A DNA stretch of 64,000 nt from Deroplatys truncata. Lineage: Eukaryota > Arthropoda > Insecta > Mantodea > Mantidae. Shown here one piece after another: positions 11,335-20,280 of the stretch. Both the position numbers and the translations under genes were made by a program. The stretch lies in the NCBI GenBank assembly GCA_030765065.1, contig CM060981.1, positions 226,183,152 to 226,247,151 of the forward strand, written 5' to 3'. The notes under the pieces are model-generated. The model saw nothing but the letters and a program-made list of their open reading frames with translations, had not been told where the DNA came from and ran no database searches. How positions within the stretch are numbered: position 1 is the stretch's first letter; each line of letters opens with the position of its first letter.

Positions 11335-12045
11335 CAATGAGTGATGCTTCAGACTTCACCCGCGTGGTATGGCAGCGCTATCATGCACAGAAGAAAAAAA
11401 TGACGGTGATGCCACAACAGCGCGTTCAGTGTGGCATATGGTATGCGAACTTTCAAGAGTAACATGGACCCAGCGAGCTTTCAGACTTCAATACAACTGT
11501 CAGTATGCCCCATCACTTTGAGACATAGTTAACTGCTACACTTTCTTGGCGAATGGCTTCACTGCCTCGCACGGGATGCGTGATAGAAACAAGGAGGAAA
11601 ATATTAGGCAAGTCGTGACTTACTGCCCACAGAAGTCACTCCACCACTTATCAGCACAGTAGAATATGCCATACAAAATGTATTAGAGGATTAATAAGAC
11701 AGTACCTTAAGATCTTTCCATACCATATTCAATAAAAGCAAGCTTTGATGCAGCGTAACTACGAAGCTCATCTCAATTTTGTTGCCATAGTGTGTGAGAG
11801 GCCGGAACTAGACGATCAGTGGTTAAATCGATGGATGTTTAGGGCAAAGCCATACTTCATATGAGTGGCCGAGTCAACGAGTAAAACTGCATAGTTTGCA
11901 GAACTGAGAACCCAAAAGTTTCATACCATACATTTCGCACACCATACGATATACTGAGTGCGCTGTTATAGCGTGACCACCATTTTATCTCCTACGCAAT
12001 AGTGCTGCCATGCCACGCGGATGAAGTCTGAAACATCACTGATTG
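11335..12045. mobile_element. 711 bp TTAA-flanked DNA transposon remnant with ~47 bp TIRs
   Basis: TTAA at 11331-11334 is followed by CAATGAGTGATGCTTCAGAC. The other end reads, on the complementary strand, TTAA (12046-12049) then CAATCAGTGATGTTTCAGAC. The two ends match at 42 of 47 positions. TTAA duplications are the hallmark of piggyBac-type elements, although piggyBac ends usually begin CCY, so assignment is tentative. No transposase frame is intact; it is either non-autonomous or decayed. Confidence 0.7.
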
Positions 12046-12100
12046 TTAATTTCATACCCACCGCTTGTGTTACAACAAACGTCTCAGATATATGTGCATT

Positions 12101-12515
12101 AGGGTGGACCATTTACGTTGAGACTGTACAAAAGTAAGCGTTGTAAAAAGAAATGTCTTGATAAAATTGCTTGATATGGGGAGAAAGTAAATCCATTAGT
12201 CGTGTTTTATTTGGAGAACCTTATGACTGTCATTTTAGGGTCAATTAAATTTTTTAATGGGAACTTACCCTTCTAATGTTGTTTTCTCACTCATCATAAA
12301 AAACTAAACAACATTTGTATAAAGCACTTTGCAATTGTTCTTACACTAACGTAAATAATAACGAAAATTACGAAGAGCGCAGTGCAATGAATAGTTGGAC
12401 CATCCATGGATGGTCATTTGAGGATCTAGTTGTGTTTCGTAATTGGGAATCAACATTTTTTATTTTGTTTCCTTATTCCTCATCACAAAATAAACAGCTT
12501 TTTATAAACCACTTT
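12101..12515 (+). mobile_element. Foldback MITE, partial copy, loop inverted relative to the complete copy
   Basis: It begins AGGGTGGACCATTTACGTTG, matching the end of the complete element at 18471-19115, and runs through one arm and the central loop. The second arm is missing; the sequence gives way to an AT/AC microsatellite. The central segment is in the opposite orientation to that of the complete copy. Confidence 0.7.
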
Positions 12516-12562
12516 TATGATATATACATACACACACATATATATGTATATATATACATGCT
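12516..12562. repeat. (TA)n/(CA)n microsatellite
   Basis: Alternating TATATAC and ACACAC units directly at the broken end of the partial MITE. Confidence 0.85.
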
Positions 12563-12949
12563 CAACGTTTTACTTTTCTGACATCTAAAACGAATCATCC
12601 TGTAGCTTTGAAAACCAACAGTGTACACACCTCTGCGCAGTTATTACACTTCCTTTAAAAAAAAAAAAAAAGCAAATTTTAAGTGGCACAAATTGAATGT
12701 TTGGAATTTTGCAATTTTTTTCTGCAAAATATTCCTGTTGAAAATGTCTAGCTACTGATATGAGGATCAAATTAAACGTAGTTGTGTCTATTTATAATGT
12801 TTACCTTTGAAGTAGTTAACTATTAGCTATTAATGAAATGTATGATCTTCTTGCTCAACTTCCCAAACGCTTCATATTTTTAGGAGAGTTCCACACTCGC
12901 AACATTTTATGAGGATCGTTTTATAAACAAACAGAAGAGATAAAATTGT

Positions 12950-13098
12950 TAAAGTATGGCCTTGCGTGTTTTAACATGCAAGAATTGGTAATATTGTTTT
13001 CTGTAGGTATGTAACATTCATAGTTACCCTTCCAAAAAGATATAACGACGATTATGTCACAGTGTCATTAATAAAAGTTTAATCAACCACTTAGGCTC
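12950..13098 (+). repeat. 5' LTR remnant of the copia element
   Basis: The segment containing GTTTTAACATGCAAGAATTGG and the later AATAAAAGTTTAATCAACC matches, in order and spacing, the segment at 17866-18030 (GTTTTAATATGCAACATTTGG, then AATAAAAACCTTAGTCAAAC). The copies flank recognisable copia coding remnants, so they are best read as diverged LTRs. The left limit is uncertain. Confidence 0.55.
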
Positions 13099-13099
13099 T

Positions 13100-13330
13100 C
13101 CGTATACATAACAAGTACCCATCCAGGTCGCGGGTTCAAACCCAGTGGAGGGCGATGGATTTCCTTCGGAAGGGAAGTAAAGCGTTTGGCACGTGTCATA
13201 AATTTACGGCAAGTAAAAGAACCTCATGTCTGATAAAGAGGCCTCTGAGCAAAATTTCCAGTCCTTCATCCCAATATAGAATGGGACGCTAAGAACCTAG
13301 CAGTTGAAGAGTGTCCATAAATTAAAAAAA
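13100..13330 (+). mobile_element. tRNA-derived SINE, copy 1 (5' truncated or diverged head)
   Basis: B box GGTTCAAACCC at 13133-13143, then the conserved body (GATAAAGAGGCCTCTGAGCA, ATAGAATGGGACGCTAAG) and the GTCCATAAAT tail. The A-box half is degraded. It sits just inside the copia 5' LTR. Confidence 0.85.
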
Positions 13331-14562
13331 TGAACCTATCCACATGTAATGAGCCATTTTGTAGATCACTGAACCCGTTAATATCAATATTTGAAGTGTT
13401 CCCGTTGCTATAATTAACAAATTATGAGTGCAGTATGTTAGTTACTCTGACAAAAATTGCCCCAAATATCAACCAGAATTGCCGCATACATGTGTACAGT
13501 GCCAAGACTCCGTGAGATGCATGGATCAATAGCCAAAAGACCCACGAGGGAAGCATCATAGCAACAAAGTTCGAGCTTACAGGACGCTTTTTCAACATTA
13601 AGCACGTTTCCTACACATCGAAGTGTATCAAGGTAGCAATCCTCTGGAATACTAAGAAGCTCTTGGACTTCAGCGAGTCTATCGACGATAAATGAATCTT
13701 ATTCGAGATGCTAGTCGATATACCGGACAAACAAAAGGATTTCGTCTGATGCTCAATTAGAATCTTAAAGAGCACCACAGTTCCGAGCATGTCAGGTTCA
13801 TTATTTTATAGGAAGTCGAATGAAGGCGTGTGAAGGATGAATCAACATTGTCAAATGCAAAGGTTTCGCGACAGGACAAGCAAAATTGCTATGCAGGTAA
13901 AGACTCTGAACACAAGAAACTGAACTTCCCAAATTCTAAGAGAAAGAGGGCAGTAGGACAAGCTTTAAAGGCCACTGGTACTGCTGGACCGTCTAAAAAG
14001 ACTATTTTGGCAAAAGATTAGGTGTCCAAGTTGCCTACTGCATTATAGGCAGTTAACTCAGGGGCCAAGCGCACATGACTGGGAACAAAAATATCCTGAG
14101 TAATGTAACTCCAAAGTTATCCGTGGATACATGAGTATTAATGTCAACTCATCCAACAAGTCCAGTGGTGTTGGAAGAGTAACTTTAAAATTCAAACATT
14201 TTAAATATCTGAAAACACATATGATACCAGGTCTAAATTGAGCTCTAAACTGGTCTCAGTAACATTGTTAACAACGGTTATAGTTTAGAGTTTGATCATA
14301 CATCATATAGAACATGTGACCCATCTACTTTTAACTGTAGTGGATAGTTAAGGGTTTCAATGTAATCAGCAAACGGGTTGTATTGTATTGATAACTCGTC
14401 AACTGAATCAACATGAGGTACGCTGCTGGTAGTGCATTCTGAAGGTTATTTGTGGCATAATATACTAGGTCATTCTTGGGCGAAAGGATCTGAAACAACT
14501 TAAATATTTAGAATGAGTTAGAGGAGGTAGGGCCGTAGAAAAACTACAACAGTTAAATTAAA

Positions 14563-14845
14563 TTGAGTTTTATTTATGGACGCTCTTTAACCACTATGGT
14601 CCTTAGCGTCCCATTCTATATTTGCGTGAAAGACCGGAAATTTTGTTCAGAGGCCTCTTATCAGTCTTGAGGTTCTTTTACGTGCCGTAAATCTACGACA
14701 TGGGAACCACCGGCTTTACTTCCCTTCCGAAGGAAGCCATGCTAAGGATTTTTACCCTGAAAAAATCCATCGTCCTCCGCAGGTTTGAACCCGCGACCTC
14801 GGGAACTAGAGGCTAGCACGGTATCACCAGTCCACGGAGGACGAT
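14563..14845 (-). mobile_element. tRNA-derived SINE, copy 2, nested in copia
   Basis: Complete from head (reverse of CCACGGAGGACGA at 14833-14845) to tail. Split promoter visible on the minus strand: A-box region degraded (GTGATACCGTGC), B box GGTTTGAACCC on the + strand. It interrupts copia between the GAG-pre-integrase and integrase segments. Confidence 0.9.
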
Positions 14846-15162
14846 ATTACAACAGTGACGTGCTATCTATAGATGCAGAGTGTGGAGAGGAGCACGCAAT
14901 TGGCTTCTATGCATTGATGATTTTACACGAAAAGGTTTTGGATCAATTTTAACAGGGTAGCATTCAACTTTTCCAAATTTCCGCAAATTTAAGACTTTGG
15001 TTCAAACGTAACTGGTGTGAAAATTAAATGCTTTAGTTCAGAAAATGGAGGCGAACGCACTGACACTGAATTTTAAAGCTTTTGGAAATTAAATAATATC
15101 AGGATTCAAAAGAAAGTCCCATATACTCTTCAGTAGAATGATGTAGCCGAGAGGACCAATAT

Positions 15163-15440
15163 CGCCCTTCGTGGTGTAGTGGTTACCCATGCCAACCTTC
15201 CGTTCCCGAGTTCGTGTGTTCAAACCCGGCGGAGGGCATTGGATTTTTTCGGGTGTAAAAGTCCTTAGCATGGCTTCTTTTGTAAGGCAAGTAAAGCCAG
15301 TGGTCCCGTGTCGTAGATTTACGGCACATAAAAAACTCAAACCTGATAAAGAGGCCTCTGAGCAAAATTGCCGGTCTTTCACACCCAATATAGAATGGGC
15401 GGGTAGAGACCACAGCAGTTAAAGATCGTCCATAAATAAA
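15163..15440 (+). mobile_element. tRNA-derived SINE, copy 3, nested in copia
   Basis: Head with A box GTGGTGTAGTGGTTAC, B box GTTCAAACCC, body GATAAAGAGGCCTCTGAGCA and tail CGTCCATAAATAAAACTC. It splits the copia integrase just after the AER motif. Confidence 0.92.
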
Positions 15441-15817
15441 ACTCAATTTGATTTTAGTTTGAGAGGAAAATGTCACTTTGGTGTGAAGGATATATGCTAT
15501 TTTAGTTAGATCTAGATAAGAGATTCGGGCAGAAGCTTAAAATACTGATGTTTACTTGAAAGCTGTGAAGTCCACAGAAGCAATGGTTGGTAGTCTGAGG
15601 AGACTTGGACTGGTAAGAAAATCAATGTTTCTTACTTAAAAGTTTTTGGTCGCTTACCTCAAATTCGCATGCCTACCTAAAGAATGAAGAACAGAATTAG
15701 ACAAGGAGTCAGTTAAATTATTTTTGTAGGTTGTTTGTCAGAACAAATGCACCGGTTTATTGATCCTAATAATTGTAGGAATTGTACCAAGAAGTGTAGT
15801 ATTTTTAGAATACATTT

Positions 15818-16135
15818 TTGGGCACACAAATTCAAGCTTATGACAATGAAAAAACTATTAGTACTAATGCAAATCACGTAACACCTCTGATGGTGATGCC
15901 TATAAAGGTAATTGATAGTCGTATAAATCACTCCACTGATATTATTGAAACTAAGATATCAGAATTTATTGAAACTAGTTCTTCAAACAGTACTTCAGTA
16001 GACACAGATAGTAGATTCTGCTCCACTGTAAGCAACGGCAGTGATAATCGCTGTGACTCAGATTGTTTTTGGCAGGTACCCAAACAGAAAAGGGAAACTA
16101 AAAATAGACGAATACCCATTCTTAGTTTTCTATGA
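15818..16135 (+). pseudogene. Open stretch in the copia linker between integrase and RT
   Basis: A 105-codon open frame rich in Ser, Thr and Asn (for example FIETSSSNSTSVDTDS) lies where copia polyproteins carry a variable linker between integrase and reverse transcriptase. Its position between the FIDPNN-like and RT remnants supports that reading. It is unlikely to be an independent gene. Confidence 0.45.
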
Positions 16136-16903
16136 TATCCAATGATACATGGGAATAGGTTGGTAGACCAAATGAAGGCATTCCTACATAACAAGCAGAT
16201 AAATAAGGTTAAAATGGGGTTTAATGGTTCGTAACGGTACTTGGCGAGGTTTGTTCCGAAAGGTTTCTCCCAAGCTTCCTGGGCGTTAGACTTTAATCCT
16301 TTAGGATATTGTTTCCTCTAGCTGTTCAAAACAACTTGCACACAAATCATGTGGATCTTACCAGAGTTTTTTGGAAGAGGGTCCTGAGTGTGACTATTTA
16401 CATGGAACTGCCAGAAAGGTTCACCAAAAAGGGGTAAAAAGAGTGAGGAAAGAAACGTTAGAGAATAAGAGAAGGGTTAATACAAGAACCACATCTGGGA
16501 ATGCATTTGTGTTTCTGTAGAACTCAGCCAGATTTGTGTGTTCTAATAACCATATAGTCATTGGACTCCATATAGATTGCTGTTTATGGCAGTGACTAAT
16601 ACAAAAATATAGTCTTCAGGTAGTTTTAACTTGCAGATCTTAGGACAACTACAGAGTGTCTTTGTATGAGATTTACAGGAGACAGAAAATTAGACAGCAT
16701 CAAACTGGATCAGGAAAAGGATCATAAAAATGTAAGAAATAACCTTATTCAACAAGTCGTAAAACTGTCCGTATTCCTTTACAGACCGCCATGGAATTAC
16801 AAACTCTATTGCCAAATTTGTACCAAACACAAATTATCATAAATTAACTGGAGAAAGTATATATCTATACACAGCAACAAAATCAGGTATTGCTTTTAAT
16901 GTT

Positions 16904-17184
16904 TCTTTTTTATGGACGCTCTTTAACTGCTGTGGTCCTTAGCGTCCCATTCTATATTGGGCGTGAAGGTCCTGTACATTTTGTTCAGTGGCCTGTTTAT
17001 CAGGTTTGAGGTTCTTTTACGTGCCGTGAATCTACGACACGGGACCACCGGCTTTACTGCCTTTCGGAGGGAAGCCATGCTAAAGATGTTTACGCCCGAA
17101 AAACTCCATCGTCCTCGCCGGGCTTGAATCCGCGACCTGGGAACTAGAGGCTAGCATGGTAACCACTACACCACGGAGGACGAC
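16904..17184 (-). mobile_element. tRNA-derived SINE, copy 4, nested in copia
   Basis: Full-length copy on the minus strand, tail at 16904 and head (reverse of CCACGGAGGACGAC) at 17171-17184. Both promoter boxes are recognisable. It lies between the RT and RNase H parts of copia. Confidence 0.92.
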
Positions 17185-17865
17185 ACTTTTGGTATAGTTA
17201 TTATCTAAGTTAGTGTAATAATTTCAGTACTGATAAACATTACGTACTGCTATCGCAATAGTAAGGTACTTGAAAGGTACGCTAAGCGTGTGATTGAATT
17301 TCACAAAATATAATTTCAAACCAGAAGTATATACAGCCACTGCCTTTGCCAACCGTATTGTGGTCCGTAGATCATCTATAGTTTTGGATTAAACTTAGCA
17401 AACTAACTAATAGAGCAGCTAGTTGAAAATTGTGTGAACAAAGAACTACACCATAGGCCGACTGAATCACATTTACTAAATATGTAGCAATAAGTGAATG
17501 GGAAAGAAATGTCTCTTTGCAATGAATCTGTTTTCAGAATTGGGTCAAAAGATAAACGTAAGGGCAATTAGTAATGACAACTATTGTGAAAATATGTTCT
17601 GCGCAGGTCAATATTCTATTAACCACATAAAGCACATTTTGTAAAGTAACATCAAATCAGAAAACGGGTTGGTGAAGAGGTTATCGAGGCATTGTGAATG
17701 CAAACAAAGATAGCATGCTGGCTAGTATACTAACTAAAGGAATTACAAAGTCAAAGCACGTGTTTTGCAATAAAATGTTGGACATTTTCTAAACCGTGTC
17801 ACAAGATTAAGTGAGGTTGTTGCAACTGTATAACAGTAGTCATTTCACTTGCGTCATTTTAGGTT

Positions 17866-18030
17866 ATGTTTTAATATGCAACATTTGGTAACCATGATTT
17901 TTGGAGGTACACTCGTTTGTTGTCCTACGTACTTCCTTTTTAATTCACTTGTTACACTTGCGAAAAGATTTATCATCGATTGTAACATAATACCTTAATA
18001 AAAACCTTAGTCAAACCCTCGGACCTTCTA
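17866..18030 (+). repeat. 3' LTR remnant of the copia element
   Basis: Pairs with 12950-13098 (see there). It follows the RNase H remnant at a spacing expected for a copia 3' LTR. Confidence 0.55.
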
Positions 18031-18470
18031 TTTGAATTCAAACATATATTCCCAACAAAAGCAAATACAAAAGCGCATTTCACTATGAACAATGATTCAA
18101 TCCTTTAAATACTTTACTCCTCTGTTAAGAGAAAACCTTCGACTACAATCTTTTGGTTCAAGGTTAATCAATCATTGCATAAAAGCATATTTTACTACAA
18201 GCATTTTTGAAGATGAAAATAGAGTAGTACATGAGGATCCCAGTTCTATTAGAGCCTTTCTTGCCAATTGTTTTTGCAACAATTAAAGCAATAGCAATTC
18301 TGATCCAACTTGCTTAAAGCTGATTTTAGGTAATAGTCCTCAAATAAAGCTCAGTTTCTAATTAGATTTAATAAAGATCGATTCAGCTAACCGTTTCTTA
18401 TGGAATAGTTCCTTCACATTTCAAATAAAACCTCCGCTTCGGACTGAATTTCATATAATAATCATGTATC
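18031..18470. other. Unassigned sequence
   Basis: No recognised feature; a 64-codon frame at 18092-18286 has no visible motif. Confidence 0.4.
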
Positions 18471-19115
18471 CAGGGTGGATCACTTAAATTGAGACTGTAT
18501 AATATCTCCAAAACTAAGCGTTGTAGAAAGAAGTTTCTTTGATAGAAAATGTTTGGTGTTATGGAGATAAGCAAATATCATTGGTCGTGCTTTGTTTAGA
18601 GGACATTACGATGGTCATTTTAGGGTCAATTTATATTCTTTAGAACGGGAGCCTCAATTTTATGTTGTTTTCTCATTAACAAATGGTTTATAAAAATGCT
18701 TATTTTGTGATGTGGAATAAGGAAACAAAATAAAAAATAATTGGTTCCCAATTACGAAAAGTAACTTACCCTCAAATGACCATTGATGGATGGTTCAACC
18801 ATCATTGCACTCTTCGTACATAGCTATTCAGAATTTTCGTTGTTATTTACGTTGGTGTAAGAACAGTTGCAAAGTGCTTTATACAAATGTTGTTTTAATT
18901 GTTATGAGGAATGAGAAAATAACATAAAAAGATAGATTCCGATTTAAAACAATTAAATTGACCCTAAAATGACCTCACAACTTCCTCCAAATAAAACACG
19001 ACTAATGGCTTTTACTTCCCCCCATAATATCAAGCAACTTTTTTTCAAGGCATGTCTTTCTACAATGCTTAGTTTTGGTGATATTTTATAGTCGCAGCTT
19101 AAATGATCCACCCTG
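18471..19115. mobile_element. Complete 645 bp foldback MITE with long TIRs (CAGGGTGG ends)
   Basis: Left end CAGGGTGGATCACTTAAATT, right end on the complement CAGGGTGGATCATTTAAGCT. The arms stay complementary for well over 150 bases. A TA follows the right end; the left flank is TATC. CAGGGTG termini and TA targets are typical of Tc1/mariner-related MITEs. No coding capacity. Confidence 0.85.
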
Positions 19116-19391
19116 TATATATTTATATATGCAGTGGTTCTTCTCTGATTACCCTCCCTGTTGTAGGACTTAAACCGCAAAGGCCTTACAAGTCAATGCC
19201 TTGGGTCAGGAACCTACTGAGGAGTAAGTAAACGCATATCCACGATGTATGATGAGCCCAATGCCTGGAAATGAAGTATAGTGATGAAGGGGATGGTTGG
19301 AAAATTCGTGATCAAATGATCCAACTCAGCATGTGCCTAGCAACCAAGGAAAGCCCGAAGAAACCTTCGGTCAGATTGGTGATCCTCAGGG

Positions 19392-19465
19392 GTTTGAACC
19401 CGGATCTCCCGAAAGCGGGCCACAGAGGTTACCGCCTGAGCCATTCCGCTCAGTTATATGCAATA
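19392..19465 (-). mobile_element. tRNA-like sequence, probably a SINE head
   Basis: On the minus strand: TGGCTCAGGCGGTAAC (A box) and GGTTCAAACCC (B box) about 35 bases apart, with GATCCGG before the B box. The cloverleaf is imperfect and there is no matching acceptor stem, so a SINE or tRNA pseudogene is more likely than an active tRNA. Confidence 0.5.
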
Positions 19466-19539
19466 GTTTCCTTGAGGAAAGGAAATTGGCAATGTTCTCC
19501 AAATATATAATTTCATGTGTGATACTCATATTTTCTGAC

Positions 19540-19818
19540 CATTGGAGGAAAGCCACAATTGTTCTAATTCCTAAACCTAATACGATCACTGCATATTTTC
19601 GTCCCAAATCTTTAACCAGATCTTTCCGTAAAGTCCTCGAAGGAATGGTTTGTTTTAGTCTCAGATGTATTTTGGGAATTAATAATGCATTTACCTTATC
19701 AAATGGTTTCAGGCCATTTTGTTTCACAAGTGATGTTCTAGACAACACAGACACTGAAGTACGTAATGCATTAATATTAATCAAGCGATGCAATCTTCCA
19801 ATTTTGCTGATAGATTGA
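19540..19818 (+). pseudogene. Non-LTR retrotransposon RT fragment
   Basis: The frame shows the RT finger/palm signature of Jockey/R1-type LINEs in the right order: HWRKATIVLIPKPN, then FRPKSLTRSFRKVLEGMV, then LSNGFRP. These match the usual W+.A.V..I.KPN, YRPISL..., K..E.., and N...FR pattern. It starts and stops abruptly, covering about 90 residues. No relation in orientation to other LINE pieces was found. Confidence 0.75.
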
Positions 19819-20280
19819 CTGGTAGTGTATTAATGATCACTTATAATTACAGAAGTGATCTAGTAATTAAAAAATATTGCTTGCCTTTGATTCAAACGGC
19901 AAAGAGAGGGGTTTTACTGATATGTAGGTTTTTATGTACAAACAAATAGGAATTTATTTAAAATCCCTTGTGATATTATTTGTATTATTCTTAAAATCTT
20001 AAAATTAAATTTAGATCACAGATGTCTAGCGACTAACTGTTAGGAATATATTGATACCATTAAAACTTTATGCCCATAAAGTTAATAAGACATTTACTGC
20101 TGTTACCATCCAAGTCCAGTTTTACTAAGTTTAGTAACTTTTGCATTTCAATAGTATTGTCGATTCATAGATAAAACTCTTGCTTACTGTATTTCAGGTT
20201 TAATGTCTTATTAGCATACCCGTTTAAAATCGTTTACAGACACTTAATTTTCAAAAATTCATTAAAATAAATATCTTTGT
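19819..20280. other. Unassigned sequence, may include a Ty3/gypsy LTR
   Basis: It lies just beyond the integrase end of the minus-strand gypsy relic, where a 3' LTR would be, but no matching LTR was found on the other side by eye. Confidence 0.25.

Larger units (their letters stand above)
13480..17780 (+). pseudogene. Ty1/copia retrotransposon internal region, heavily decayed
   Basis: No frame is intact, but copia-type domains can be followed in order across frame changes. Gag-like sequence lies at about 13540-14020. The GAG-pre-integrase motif (WHN..GHS.AK) is near 14455-14505. Integrase with an NGGE motif is near 15040-15060 and AER-type sequence near 15145. After a SINE, the LDKRF part of the integrase C-terminus is near 15515 and a GCLSEQ..FIDPNN-like stretch is near 15725. 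RT has a YMELPERFTKKG motif near 16398-16435. RNase H ends with NHIKHI (near 17621) and an LTKG motif near 17735. The order GAG-INT-RT-RH identifies copia rather than gypsy. Three more SINEs interrupt it. All coordinates for domains are approximate. Confidence 0.75.

Noticed and set aside
15089-15476. Three overlapping frames of 77-99 codons
   Set aside because: They are translations of SINE copy 3, not proteins.
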